Part shown: positions 53,118 through 63,741 of the stretch, piece by piece | Layout of the letters: the number at the start of each line of letters is the position of its first letter | Position numbering within the stretch: the first letter of the stretch is position 1 | Source: Flavobacterium acetivorans | Lineage (GTDB): Bacteria; Bacteroidota; Bacteroidia; Flavobacteriales; Flavobacteriaceae | Direction of reading: 5' to 3' | DNA length: 64,000 nt | Assembly: GCF_020911885.1 (NCBI RefSeq) | Contig: NZ_CP087132.1 | Coordinates: 1 to 64,000 of the forward strand | Position numbers and translations under genes: made by a program | Notes under the pieces: model-generated | Databases searched by the model: none | What the model was told of the DNA's origin: nothing | What the model saw: the letters and a program-made list of their open reading frames with translations, nothing else

Positions 53118-55568
53118 CTATTTATTTTTAATCGTTATGGTAACGGCTGTACTTTGTAATCCTTCGGCTGTGGCTGTAAGATTAAATTCACCTTCTTTAT
53201 CCATAGACTGCAAAATGATTTGGCATTTTCCGTTAAATAGTGAACGCTTCCAGTTGCCATCCATGCATTTATCGGCTTCGTGTGAGCTTGGATCGCCATT
53301 ACCCACCCCTAAGATAGTGGCATTGCCTTTTAACTGGAATTGGATCAAATTCATCGCATCGGGAATCTCTCTGCCTTGTTTGTCCAGAACGCTTACATTG
53401 ATAACTGAGACATCATTTCCGTCAGCCTTTATAGCTTGGCGGTCCGGAGTCAAGACAATTTGGTATGGGGCTGTAGTGGTTTCGACAGCCGTTCGGATTA
53501 TTTTGCCATTTTTCAAGCCTACTGCTTCTAATTTGCCCGGCTCGTAAATAACGTCCCATTCTAAATGGCTGTTGCGTGGCATGGTTTTCTTTCCTAAACT
53601 TTTACCATTTAAAAACAGTTCCACTTCATCGGCATTAGTGTTGCACCATACATTTACTTTATCACCCGCTTTGTGGCCGTTCCAGTGCGGATAAATTTTG
53701 ATAACGTCTTTATCCGTCCACCAGCTTTGGTAGTAATAGTAGGTGTTTTTAGGGAATCCGCAAACATCCATTATTCCAAAATGTGAATTAACATTTGGCC
53801 AGGTAAACGGCGTTGGCTCCCCACGGTAATCAAAACCGGTCCAAACGAAACCGCCCATTAGCCAAGGTCTGTCCACGGTAAACTTCCACCATTCTTCTGC
53901 TCTTTGTCCCCAGCCCGGTTTGTTCATATCGTAATCTGGCAAATATCCTTTGATAGAATCCTTGGCATACATTCCTCTGGAGCTTACCATAGAAGACACC
54001 TCGCTAAAAACCATCGGTTGTGTAGGATGTTCTTTGTGGTAATCGTCTAATTCTTTGATGTGGTAATTGAACCCTCTGACATCCATTTCCTGGTTGATTC
54101 CCTTGAAATTGATTCCGTTATTTCCTCCATACGTACTCAAGCGCGAAGGATCTAATTCTTTTTGGCGTTGTACTAAAGTATGCGCCATGCGTCTGCCCAA
54201 ATCGGTGTTTTGCACTCCGGTTTCTTCGTTTCCAAGACTCCAAAGCATGATACTCGCGTGGTTGCGGTCTCTTAAAATCAATTTTTCAAATTGCTCGTAA
54301 TATTCTTTTCCGGTGCCAATGACACGAATTTCATCCATCACCATCATGCCCAGCTTATCACAGGCTTCCAAAACTGATTTTGAAGGCGGATTATGACTGC
54401 AACGGTAGGCATTGACTCCCATTTCCTTCAAGAGTTTGATTCTGTAATAGACCAAAGCATCTGGTACTGCCGATCCAACGCCTGCATGATCCTGATGCAC
54501 ACACATGCCTTTTATTTTCATGGCTTCTCCGTTTAGCGAAAAACCAGTAGTGGCATTATAATCAAAAGTGCGTACGCCAAATTCCGTTTGAAGGCTGTCT
54601 ACTGTTTTTCCTGCTTTTTTCACAATGGAAACCAATCGGTATAAATTAGGCGTATCCAGTCCCCACAGTTTTGGGTTTTTGAGCGAAAACTGCTGCTCTA
54701 TTTTATGTGTTTCGTTATTTTTCACTTTAACTTTCTCGGTCAAAGATGGAGTAACTTTTGTCCCTTTAGCATCCATCACATAAGAAACCACCGAGCAATC
54801 CACTGTTTTGCCTTCTTGGTTTTTAACTGTGGTTTGCGCCTGAACTTTGGCATTCGATTTTTCCACTTTTGCCGAAACATAGACTCCGTATTCCGGTATG
54901 TGAACCGGACTAAAGGACTCTAAAAAAACATTTCTATATATACCCGCTCCTTCATAAAACCAGCCTTCGTACTGGGTAGCATCGACGCGAATTACAATCA
55001 GATTTTCTTTTGAAAACTCGATAAAATCAGTGATATCAAAAGAACTCTCGGTGTAACCTCCAAAATTCCCTCCGATATAATTGTTGTTTACCCACAATTT
55101 AAAATCGCGGTACACCCCTTCCAATCGAAGCACAAAACGTTGGCCTTCCTTTTCTTTCTCTACATTAAAACGCTTTCTGTACCAGCCCACGCTGTTCTCC
55201 GGATAGAAACCGCCAACAGGTCTGTAGCCATGACTTTGAACATCAAAATGTTTATGATATTCAAAAGGAAGTTCAACTGCCCAATCGTGAGGCACATTTA
55301 GGCTGCGCCATTTACTATCGTCAAATTTTGGACTTACAGCCCCACCACCACCACCGGCGATTGTAAAATTACGAACAATCCCATAATCAAAATCTTTAGC
55401 CGGATTATTGGCACTTCCCAAATGGAATTTCCAGTTTTTGTTAAGGGATTCGGTTTGTCTGGCTGTTGTTATTGTACCATTTTTCTGTGCCTCGGTATTT
55501 TGAAAGGAGAGCAACAAAATTGAAATGAAAAACAATAATCCGTAGCCTTTTTTGAAAGAAATCATCAT
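53118..55568 (-). CDS. GH2 beta-galactosidase
   Basis: An 816-residue secreted GH2 enzyme. Order: signal peptide (GLLFFISILLLSFQNTEAQ), sugar-binding jelly roll (about 40-220), Ig-like domain (220-330), TIM barrel (340-640) and C-terminal DUF4982-type and Ig-like domains. The acid/base is Glu448 in SLGNEETG and the nucleophile Glu523 in VFSEVSS. The GFVWTGFDYRGEPTPFTWP region is common in beta-galactosidases. It should remove beta-linked galactose, after sulfatases clear the sugar. Beta-mannosidase or glucuronidase is less likely. The following sulfatase gene starts 2 bp after the stop. A 723 bp gap lies upstream. Confidence 0.9.
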   Translation of the reverse strand: MMISFKKGYGLLFFISILLLSFQNTEAQKNGTITTARQTESLNKNWKFHLGSANNPAKDFDYGIVRNFTIAGGGGGAVSPKFDDSKWRSLNVPHDWAVELPFEYHKHFDVQSHGYRPVGGFYPENSVGWYRKRFNVEKEKEGQRFVLRLEGVYRDFKLWVNNNYIGGNFGGYTESSFDITDFIEFSKENLIVIRVDATQYEGWFYEGAGIYRNVFLESFSPVHIPEYGVYVSAKVEKSNAKVQAQTTVKNQEGKTVDCSVVSYVMDAKGTKVTPSLTEKVKVKNNETHKIEQQFSLKNPKLWGLDTPNLYRLVSIVKKAGKTVDSLQTEFGVRTFDYNATTGFSLNGEAMKIKGMCVHQDHAGVGSAVPDALVYYRIKLLKEMGVNAYRCSHNPPSKSVLEACDKLGMMVMDEIRVIGTGKEYYEQFEKLILRDRNHASIMLWSLGNEETGVQNTDLGRRMAHTLVQRQKELDPSRLSTYGGNNGINFKGINQEMDVRGFNYHIKELDDYHKEHPTQPMVFSEVSSMVSSRGMYAKDSIKGYLPDYDMNKPGWGQRAEEWWKFTVDRPWLMGGFVWTGFDYRGEPTPFTWPNVNSHFGIMDVCGFPKNTYYYYQSWWTDKDVIKIYPHWNGHKAGDKVNVWCNTNADEVELFLNGKSLGKKTMPRNSHLEWDVIYEPGKLEAVGLKNGKIIRTAVETTTAPYQIVLTPDRQAIKADGNDVSVINVSVLDKQGREIPDAMNLIQFQLKGNATILGVGNGDPSSHEADKCMDGNWKRSLFNGKCQIILQSMDKEGEFNLTATAEGLQSTAVTITIKNK

Positions 55569-56291
55569 GTTTTAATTTAGTATATAGTTTTAATTGTTTT
55601 TTTCAAATGCTATCTAAGGATGCAGCTCTGAAGTAAATACGACAATCCCCAGATCTCCCAGCCTCTTTGAATGGGAATGAGCCGCCCAAATTGTACTAAG
55701 TAGAAAATGGGTAAGACCGTAATCATGATAATATTGTTTATCAATGGCTTCCTATTTCCTGGATTGATTTAGTTTGGGAATTACTTTTAGTGTCCTATTT
55801 TCTTTCTTCATAAAAAAAAGAAACAGTTTCAAAAATAAAACAGATTCCTTACTAAATACACCAGTACCTACCAGTTATTTTGTGCTTTTATAATAAATAT
55901 TTTTTTGAACTTATGAATCGTTAGAACAAAGTATCACTGCTATACAAAACAATTAACTTTATTACACCTAATGTCTAGAGGGATTCGATGTTATGTCAAG
56001 AAAATCAAAAGGATCTCAATAAAAACAAAAAAACAGTAATAAACCTAGGCTTACTACTGTCTAAAAATTGTACTCTTATTTTTTATTAATCCTGTATCTC
56101 CTTTTTAGGACTAGACAAATCTTGCATAGCTTTTTCAGGACTAGGAATAATAAATAAATTTCTCTTAAAATAATATAAAGAAATTCTTTTTTCTTTAAAA
56201 TATAATTCTGTTATAATACAGAGGGGAATTAATTGAAAAAAGACCTATAAAATCAATGTAAATGATTTACTTAACAAAATGACAAAAAAAA
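55569..56291. other. Intergenic region inside the PUL, upstream of GH2
   Basis: A 723 bp AT-rich gap without a convincing ORF on either strand. It separates the susCD-sulfatase part from the GH2-led part of the PUL, and probably carries a promoter for the second block. No terminator with a clean hairpin was found. Confidence 0.45.
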
Positions 56292-57833
56292 TTAAAATTC
56301 AACCTCATCCGGCATCGGCACTACCTTGCCCGAATTTTTAAAAGTGGGCATCGGAGCTTTACATTTCCTTAATTCATTGGACAGTAATGATGAGAGTTGT
56401 TCCACTTTACCAGGATACCTATCTGACAGATTATTCTTCTCCCCGATATCATCATTAAGGTCATACAATTCTTTCTTGCCAGTTCTCATGCTGTAAACTA
56501 ATTTCCAATTGCCCTGACGGATTGCACTGAAATAGTTAATTCCTGGAGCAGCAGAACTAGTCCATTTATTAGGATTATGCCAAACCAATATCCTCTCATT
56601 GTTACTATAATTTGCATTTTTTAAAATGGGCAAAAAACTTTCTCCGTCAAGCTGTTGAGCAGTCCTATAATTTTTTAGCCCTGCCATTTCTAAAATGGTT
56701 GGGAAAAAATCTTCGATGATTACATACTGTTGGGCAACCGTAGATGGTTTTACCACAGCAGGCCATTTTACAATCATCGGCTCCCTAATACCACCTTCAT
56801 ATACCGATCCTTTGCTGGATTTCAAAGGCAGGTTTGACCTATGGCTGGGTCCATTATCGCTCATAAAAATGACAATGGTGTTTTTTTCAATGTTTTTTTC
56901 TTTTAAATAATTCATGATGTCGCCCAGGCTTTTATCCATGCCTTCAATCATCGAAGCAAGTTTTGCTTCCTTAGCGTCCAGTCCAGCATCCAAATATTTC
57001 TGAATATAGCGGCTATCAGCCATCAGCGGATCATGAATTGCATAATGCGACATATTGAGATAAAAAGCTTGTTTGTTTTTGATGGGAGCTTCCAAAGATT
57101 TGATGGCTTCCAAGGTTAACGCTTCGGTAAGAAAACAATCTTTTCCAAAATATTCCTGCAGGTCCGGAACAGCATTCGGTGATGTTTTTCCAGGTATATT
57201 TCCATAATTATCTGTGCCCTTAAAACTTTGCGGATGGCCTATCGAATTTCCAGAAATATTTACCATAAACCCTAAATTATACGGACTAGAACCTGGTGTA
57301 CCTGCCGATCCCCAATGTGCTTTTCCTACATGAATGGTAAAATATCCCGCATCTTTCAATAGTTGTGGGTAGGTAGTAGCATAAGCAGTGTGTGGTATGC
57401 CCGGCACAGGGCTTAACCCATTATAATTCCAATCCGCCTTTGCCATTTCCTCATCGCTATTATCAGTATTGTTATCTTTTACAGGTGAGGTCCAATTGGT
57501 AACACCATGATTTGCTGCATTCATACCCGAAATCATACTAACGCGTGTTGGTGTACAAACTGGTGTAGCATAAGCATTAGTAAATTTCATGCCTTCTTTA
57601 GCCAATCGTTCCATATTGGGCGTGTGGTATCGCTTATTGAGTTCGGTGGTTTTTGTCCAAAAAGGCAAAGAAGTATCTTGCCAGCCCATATCATCGACTA
57701 AAAAAACAATGATATTGGGTTGGGCTCTTTTTGCTACAGTTTTCGGAGATTGAGCGTAAACTATACCAATAAAGAATAGAAGAAAAGCGCCGAGGTAGTT
57801 TTTATTTGATCGCAAAGTTTTGATTGAATTCAT
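56292..57833 (-). CDS. Family S1 sulfatase, copy D (paralog of copy A)
   Basis: A 513-residue secreted sulfatase with a signal peptide (YLGAFLLFFIGIVYAQ), metal site VDDMGWQDTS (47-48) and signature CTPTRVSMISG (Cys93). Much of it is aligned with the sulfatase at 45983, for example KRYHTPNMERLAKEGMKF, HVGKAHWGSAGTPG and the C-terminal PMPDE. They probably remove sulfate from the same kind of residue in different contexts. It lies 482 bp downstream of susD on the same strand. Confidence 0.93.
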   Translation of the reverse strand: MNSIKTLRSNKNYLGAFLLFFIGIVYAQSPKTVAKRAQPNIIVFLVDDMGWQDTSLPFWTKTTELNKRYHTPNMERLAKEGMKFTNAYATPVCTPTRVSMISGMNAANHGVTNWTSPVKDNNTDNSDEEMAKADWNYNGLSPVPGIPHTAYATTYPQLLKDAGYFTIHVGKAHWGSAGTPGSSPYNLGFMVNISGNSIGHPQSFKGTDNYGNIPGKTSPNAVPDLQEYFGKDCFLTEALTLEAIKSLEAPIKNKQAFYLNMSHYAIHDPLMADSRYIQKYLDAGLDAKEAKLASMIEGMDKSLGDIMNYLKEKNIEKNTIVIFMSDNGPSHRSNLPLKSSKGSVYEGGIREPMIVKWPAVVKPSTVAQQYVIIEDFFPTILEMAGLKNYRTAQQLDGESFLPILKNANYSNNERILVWHNPNKWTSSAAPGINYFSAIRQGNWKLVYSMRTGKKELYDLNDDIGEKNNLSDRYPGKVEQLSSLLSNELRKCKAPMPTFKNSGKVVPMPDEVEF

Positions 57834-58315
57834 ACACTCTATTTATTAATATGGAATAACTTATTAAATAACTATTACACAATTTTTTTTTAATGGCTTC
57901 TTTCAGATTCTACCTCATCTTAGACAGCCTAGCCAGTTGCTAAAACTCCCTATCAACTCAGTGCCTACAGAAACTTGAAATCTTCAAGAAAAAGACCACG
58001 CACAACATACGCAAAGAGGCACTTTTTTATTAAAAGCACCTCATCAAATGCATTTCACAACTTCTGTTTTAAAGCATACAAAATCGGATTGCTGAAATTC
58101 AATTCTTTCTTCGAAATTATGGTTATTTATAACCCCTAGCTTCCAAATAATGACTTATAAATGGTTGTCAGTACTTTTAAGAAAAATAATATTTTCAAAT
58201 ACCAATTCTAAATCGATACATTGTAGCTATAATTTCATTATTATCAGCATTTTTATTTAGCTTATTCTTTAAAAACAAACTCTAATACCTATATCATAAG
58301 ACTTCTTAAAAAATT
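57834..58315. other. Intergenic region after susD
   Basis: A 482 bp gap between susD and the first sulfatase gene. It is AT-rich and shows no ORF, tRNA or strong hairpin. Such gaps after susCD often lower expression of downstream genes, which is only a suggestion here. Confidence 0.4.
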
Positions 58316-60112
58316 TTATAAATTATATCCTGGATTTTGTTCCAATGCCGGATTATTCTCAATACTAGATAAAGGAATAGGGAAATAATAATGTTCTGGC
58401 TTAAATAATCGTACCAATTTTTCATTTACAAGAATTGCAGTAAAAGTATTATTAGCAACATCCCAAGTCCATTGAATATGCTTAAATTTTTCGGTAGGAC
58501 TTAACTCTGTTTGTGCTATTCTCCAACGACGCAAATCCCAAAAACGATGATTTTCAAATGCCAATTCTATTTTTCGTTCATGCATAATATTCTGCATTGT
58601 AAGACTTGTTCTTGATGGCATTCCAGCACGTGTTCTAATTGCATTTAAGGCATCCAATCCCGAAGCATCCCCTAAAGCATGGGCTGCTTCTGCATAGTTC
58701 AAATAGGCCTCAGCTATTCTGTATACTACCAATGGCGCATCACCAATGTCATTAATTACCATTGGATTGTTTTCGTTGGCAGTTTTAATCACACACATAC
58801 CTGAAGATTGACGGTTTTGAGTAGGTCCTCTAAGCGGAATTCCAGCCTGATTCGCATCTGCTGTATTTTTCACAGTATTATGCATGTAGGCGGAAAATCC
58901 TTGTATCTCATAAGGAGGTAGAGCTATTGAAGCACGAAAACGAGGATCTTTATCCGCAAAAAGTTGTGCTAAATTATAGTACTGTCCAGATGCTAGAGTG
59001 CTGCGTAAAGTTGCTGAATTATCAGGTAACATAATTCCGGGAATGCCATTTTTATATTCATACCACTCAAGAGTTTCCATCCAAGTTGCTTGCCACGCAC
59101 CCCAGTTTACGTGTTCGGGTTTTGCTCTAGGCAATAAATAAACACCCTCGTTATTATATCTACCTCCTTCTCCGTTAAATTGTATGGTTAAGATAGACTC
59201 CTTATCATTAGCACTTCCTATATCATTAAATATTTTCCTATACTCAACTACAGTTTGACCAGGCCTTAAGGCAAAATTTCCTGTTCCAAAAGGAGCTGGC
59301 AGTATTTTTCTTGAAGCTTCTAAAGATAATTTATAATAGTTTTGGGCTTCAGAAGGATTAATTCCAACTAGCCCGTTAATATCCTTTAATGGTAGTAGGT
59401 TATTATTACTTGAGATACTACCAGCATATAACATTGCTCTACTCATAAGCATCCAAACCGCTGGTTCTGTAATTCTACCAATAGTAGTTGTTTTATTAGC
59501 CAATAATACTGCTGCCTTGTTCAGATCACTAGCAATAAAATCATAAGTTTCTTTCTCACTACTTCTAGGAATTCTAAGATCTTCTGCTGGTAAAGATGTT
59601 TCTTGAGGATAATCTACGATGGGAACACCACCATATCTAATCACTTTTCTGAAATACGCATGTGCTCTTAAAAAATACGCTTCTCCTAATCTTTGCTCTC
59701 TAAAGTTGGTACTCAATCTTGAATCTTCAATTGATAACTCTTTAATTGCCACATTTAAAGCTCTGATAAAAGACCAAGACTCTGTTCCAAAATAAGGCAA
59801 TGCTACACCAGTACTAATACCGGATAAGTTACCCGTTGTATACCCATATGCCCCTCCTTGATCTCTACCAAAAGCCTCTCCTCCTAATGGTTGTGTACCA
59901 TATCGTCTTACATGCGGATCTCCAGAATTGTCATTGGCTTCAATTAAATCAGATCGATCATACATATTTGCCATATATGCATCTACAAGAGACTCATCAT
60001 CCCAAACTAAATCATTACCAATAACATCTAATCGTGTAGAGTCCAGTGGATTTTCACAGGCATATATAATAGCTACTACTACTAATAGTAAAATATTTCT
60101 AATTGTTTTCAT
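58316..60112 (-). CDS. SusD/RagB-family glycan-binding lipoprotein
   Basis: A 598-residue outer-membrane lipoprotein (lipobox IIYAC, Cys19). SusD-like features are the TPR-like helices (REQRLGEAYFLRAHAYFRKVIRYGGVPIV), the region RIAEAYLNYAEAAHALGD and the C-terminal NIMHERKIELAFENHRFWDLRRW segment, present in almost all members. SusD caps the SusC barrel and captures oligosaccharides from the surface. It lies 21 bp after susC on the same transcript and should form a SusC2D2 complex. Confidence 0.95.
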   Translation of the reverse strand: MKTIRNILLLVVVAIIYACENPLDSTRLDVIGNDLVWDDESLVDAYMANMYDRSDLIEANDNSGDPHVRRYGTQPLGGEAFGRDQGGAYGYTTGNLSGISTGVALPYFGTESWSFIRALNVAIKELSIEDSRLSTNFREQRLGEAYFLRAHAYFRKVIRYGGVPIVDYPQETSLPAEDLRIPRSSEKETYDFIASDLNKAAVLLANKTTTIGRITEPAVWMLMSRAMLYAGSISSNNNLLPLKDINGLVGINPSEAQNYYKLSLEASRKILPAPFGTGNFALRPGQTVVEYRKIFNDIGSANDKESILTIQFNGEGGRYNNEGVYLLPRAKPEHVNWGAWQATWMETLEWYEYKNGIPGIMLPDNSATLRSTLASGQYYNLAQLFADKDPRFRASIALPPYEIQGFSAYMHNTVKNTADANQAGIPLRGPTQNRQSSGMCVIKTANENNPMVINDIGDAPLVVYRIAEAYLNYAEAAHALGDASGLDALNAIRTRAGMPSRTSLTMQNIMHERKIELAFENHRFWDLRRWRIAQTELSPTEKFKHIQWTWDVANNTFTAILVNEKLVRLFKPEHYYFPIPLSSIENNPALEQNPGYNL

Positions 60113-60133
60113 ATTGAATATTTTATTTTTTTT

Positions 60134-63100
60134 TTATAGACTTAAATTAATCCCAAGTGTGTAAACTTTCTGAATCGGATAAGAACCAACTCCTCCAACT
60201 TCAGGATCGACTGGAAATATTCCCAAATTATCAAGGGTAAATAAATTTGTTCCACTAAGATAAATTCTCAACTTATCAATTCCAGCAGTTTTAAGAGTTT
60301 CGGATGGCAACGAATAAGCTATTACTAAATTCTTAAGACGAACATATTTAGAATTAATAAAATATTTGTCTAAAGTGGCATTATTATACCTTCCATCTAA
60401 ATCAGCTGGAAATTGTGCATTTGCTTCATTTTCTTCGGACCAAACTCTACCATACAAATAGCTATAAGGTGTTCTTGGTCCAGAAGCATGTAATAAAAGT
60501 CCTCTTTCTGTGGTACTCATACTTTGATAAAAATTGGCCGCTCCTTGCCAGAACATTGTAAAATCCCAATTTTTATATTCCAATTGTGTATTGAAACCAA
60601 ATAGTATTTCCGGAACATTACCTTTTCCGATAAGGACTTGATCTCTAAGATCAATTACACCATCACCATTATAGTCTTTTACCCTAATGTCCCCTGGCCT
60701 AATATTTAAAGGATTTTCACCATAATCAATATATGCATCTGAATTATTTGTTTTATTTTCAATAAGGACATCTAACTCTTTTTGGTTCCAGAATCCGTCA
60801 AATTGATAACCAAATGTACGATTAACCCAATTTCCTGAAAGCCTCTGTATTCTTTCTAAATCCGCATCTTCCTGAACTAAAGTTTCTATTGTAGTTTTAT
60901 ACTTCTCACGAGCCCAAGAACCATTAGCTGAAATACTATATTTGAAATCTCCTTGATTATCCCTGTATGTTAATGCAGCTTCAAATCCACGATTATCCCT
61001 TGACTCCAAGTTTTCTAGTGGTAATTCTGCACCTGCTGTTTCCGGTATAGTTATACCCTGTGTGTCTCTTGTAAGAATACCAGATCGCAATCTGTAAAAT
61101 GCATCAACCTCTAAAGTTAAACTATTATTTAAAAAACCAGCATCTATTCCTACATTGTATAATTCTGTATTTTGCCATGTAATTGAAGGATTTGGTACAC
61201 CTAATGTTGCTATACCTGTCTGAAATTTATTATTAAAAACATAACCCCCATTGACATTTAAGACCTGAAATCCTTCAATATAATCGTAGGTATTTGCACC
61301 ATCATTACCCAACTTACTATAAGATGATCGTAATTTAAGATTGCGAACAAAGTTTGTATCTCTCATAAAATTTTCTCTGGAAATTAGCCAGCCTGCAGAA
61401 ACTCCAGGAAAAAAACCAGTACGTGTTTCTTTTGGGAATAAAGAAGATTTATCGATACGGAACGATAATTCCAATAAATATTTACCTGAGTAGTTGTAAT
61501 TTAACCTCCCAACTAATCCCGTTCTTCCTAATTCATTAGCAAAACCAAGTGCATTTCTATTTTCAGGGTTCGAAAAATTTAAATATGGTGTTTCGGAAGA
61601 TATAACATCATTACCTATAGCTGTTACAGATGTCGATTGTTCTTTAATTTTCTCGAATAATCCTAAAGCGGAAAAACTGTGTTCCCCAAATTGCCTATCA
61701 TAATTTATTCTTAAGTTTGTAGTTAGTCGATCAAATCTGTAACTCGACTCAGTTAAATCTACTATTCCTCCATTAGAAATCTGATTTCCTATATAATTCG
61801 CACCGTCCCAAGCCCATAAACTAAAAGGTTTCTCTAATCTTTTACCGAAATCAAAATTTTGAATAAAAGCTACTTTCCCTTCTACAGATAATCCTTCAAC
61901 ATTTGGTATTTTGTATTTTAAAGAAAAATCTCCATTTTGAACATTATTTATACCCAAATTATACCCTCCAATTGATTTGGTTGTTGAAGCAACTGGCGAT
62001 GTTGCATTACTAGAATTCACAACTACTAATCCACCATTTGGAATAGAGGCCGGAAATGCAGGATGTCCAAATACAAGATCTCCAATATCACCATCACCGT
62101 CTGCAGGCGAGCTGTCTCGTACTTCTCTTCTTAAACCCAATCCAACAGATAGTGAAAGATTGTTTGATATATTTGCATCAAAATTAGCTGTAAAATTCAT
62201 TCTCTCAAATCCAAAATCTCCCGATTTCCATTGAGATCCCTGATTTAAATAACCTCCTGATAAAAAATACTTCATATTTTCACTACCTCCTCTAACATTT
62301 AAATTTTGCTGTTGTTGTAGAGCAAAACTGCTAGAAACTTCTTTAATCCAATTTGTTCCAAGATCAGAGCCATTATTTAGAGCCTCTAATCGTTCCGGAG
62401 TAATATAAGAGTCAAAAATGTGCCATTCATTTCCTCTTCTATGCGAAGATGCAATACTTTCATATTGCTTGAATGTAGCCATATCAGGATATCTTGTAGC
62501 TTCTGTTATCGAGGATGTAGCATTATATGTGATCACTGGTTTACCAACAACTCCTCTTTTTGTTGTCACCAAAATAACTCCAGAACCTCCTAGAACACCA
62601 TATACGGCTGCAGAAGCATCTTTAAGAACCGTTATACTTTCTATTTCGTTTGGATCTAATTGATTAAAATTACGTTGTACACCATCAACAATTAAAAGTG
62701 GTTGTTCACCTTTCGAATTAAAACCTCTAACACTAATAGATGCAGCATCTGAACCTGGTCTTCCACTACTTTGGTTCACAACTAATCCTGGTAATCTTCC
62801 GGCCAATGCGGATGTCATATTAGGAGCTGGAGCTCGTGTAAGTTCTTCCCCTTTCACCGACACTACAGACCCTGTAACTTTACTTTTTTTCTGTGTCCCA
62901 TAACCAACCACAACCACCTCATTCATCTGTTGAGCTTCAGATTTCAAGACAATCTTTAAAATCTTATTATCTTTAATTTGCATTTCTTGGTTAACGAACC
63001 CTAAATAAGTAAAAACTAATACATCTCCTTTATTTGCTTCAATAGTAAAATTACCGTCTAAATCAGTAGAAACTCCTGTTTTAGTCCCTTTCTTATATAC

Positions 63101-63562
63101 ATTAACCCCTGGAAGAGAAATTCCTTGCTCATCAACAACCTTACCAGTGACAGTCTGTTGGTCATCTATTGCTCCTGTAGCAGTTGTATTCTCCAAATTA
63201 TTGCTCTTATTCAATACAATTTGATTATTACGCAACACTTGAAACTTAATATCCTGCGAGCTCAATACCTTATTAAGGACTTCCTGCAGGGTTTCATTTT
63301 TAAACTCTGCATTGATTTTGGCCTTAGAAGAAATTACTTGGGCTTGGTAAGAAAAAGTGACATTAGCTTGAGTCTCTATTAATTGAAGTAAATTTTTAAT
63401 ACTTCCATTTTTAATAGACAATGATACGCGTTCTGCTAAAGGGCCTTGCCCATAACTAGTATTAGAATAACACATGTTGATTGTAATAGTCAACAATACC
63501 AGCTGAATAAACGAGAATTTCATAATCTTAAAAATCGTTTTGTTACTAAAGTTTTTAGACAT
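60134..63562 (-). CDS. SusC/RagA TonB-dependent receptor with STN signalling domain
   Basis: An 1142-residue outer-membrane transporter. The N-terminal signal is followed by an STN domain (about 45-120, RVSLSIKNGSIKNLLQLIETQ), a CarboxypepD-reg-like domain (about 135-215, VTGKVVDEQGISLPGVNVYKKG), a TonB box/plug starting NEVVVVGYGTQKK, and a long barrel ending with an aromatic-type C-terminus (YTLGINLSL). SusC imports oligosaccharides with SusD. STN domains contact FecR-like anti-sigma proteins in transducing receptors, so it probably also senses its substrate. A FecR-like gene lies just upstream. Confidence 0.96.
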   Translation of the reverse strand: MSKNFSNKTIFKIMKFSFIQLVLLTITINMCYSNTSYGQGPLAERVSLSIKNGSIKNLLQLIETQANVTFSYQAQVISSKAKINAEFKNETLQEVLNKVLSSQDIKFQVLRNNQIVLNKSNNLENTTATGAIDDQQTVTGKVVDEQGISLPGVNVYKKGTKTGVSTDLDGNFTIEANKGDVLVFTYLGFVNQEMQIKDNKILKIVLKSEAQQMNEVVVVGYGTQKKSKVTGSVVSVKGEELTRAPAPNMTSALAGRLPGLVVNQSSGRPGSDAASISVRGFNSKGEQPLLIVDGVQRNFNQLDPNEIESITVLKDASAAVYGVLGGSGVILVTTKRGVVGKPVITYNATSSITEATRYPDMATFKQYESIASSHRRGNEWHIFDSYITPERLEALNNGSDLGTNWIKEVSSSFALQQQQNLNVRGGSENMKYFLSGGYLNQGSQWKSGDFGFERMNFTANFDANISNNLSLSVGLGLRREVRDSSPADGDGDIGDLVFGHPAFPASIPNGGLVVVNSSNATSPVASTTKSIGGYNLGINNVQNGDFSLKYKIPNVEGLSVEGKVAFIQNFDFGKRLEKPFSLWAWDGANYIGNQISNGGIVDLTESSYRFDRLTTNLRINYDRQFGEHSFSALGLFEKIKEQSTSVTAIGNDVISSETPYLNFSNPENRNALGFANELGRTGLVGRLNYNYSGKYLLELSFRIDKSSLFPKETRTGFFPGVSAGWLISRENFMRDTNFVRNLKLRSSYSKLGNDGANTYDYIEGFQVLNVNGGYVFNNKFQTGIATLGVPNPSITWQNTELYNVGIDAGFLNNSLTLEVDAFYRLRSGILTRDTQGITIPETAGAELPLENLESRDNRGFEAALTYRDNQGDFKYSISANGSWAREKYKTTIETLVQEDADLERIQRLSGNWVNRTFGYQFDGFWNQKELDVLIENKTNNSDAYIDYGENPLNIRPGDIRVKDYNGDGVIDLRDQVLIGKGNVPEILFGFNTQLEYKNWDFTMFWQGAANFYQSMSTTERGLLLHASGPRTPYSYLYGRVWSEENEANAQFPADLDGRYNNATLDKYFINSKYVRLKNLVIAYSLPSETLKTAGIDKLRIYLSGTNLFTLDNLGIFPVDPEVGGVGSYPIQKVYTLGINLSL

Positions 63563-63602
63563 ACTTTTGTTTTTTTGTTAGTTCATGACAAAATAAATTC
63601 AG

Positions 63603-63660
63603 CCCATTGCTACTAAGCAATAGGAAATGTTTAAAAGGGAAAGATGTTGCCGCATCTTTC
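63603..63660 (-). other. Two stem-loops in the fecR-susC intergenic region
   Basis: In the 5' region of susC, two stems lie close together: CCATTGCT/AAGCAATAGG (63604-63623) and GAAAGATG/CATCTTTC (63639-63660). The second is followed on the minus strand only by a weak T stretch. They could be a partial terminator, an attenuator or mRNA-stability elements. Confidence 0.4.
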
Positions 63661-63741
63661 TCTTTTTTTTTAAAACTTGTTTATAATGTATTTTTTCTTC
63701 TCATAGTTTTTTTGGTTTGGTTAGTTAGTATTTTATATAGT

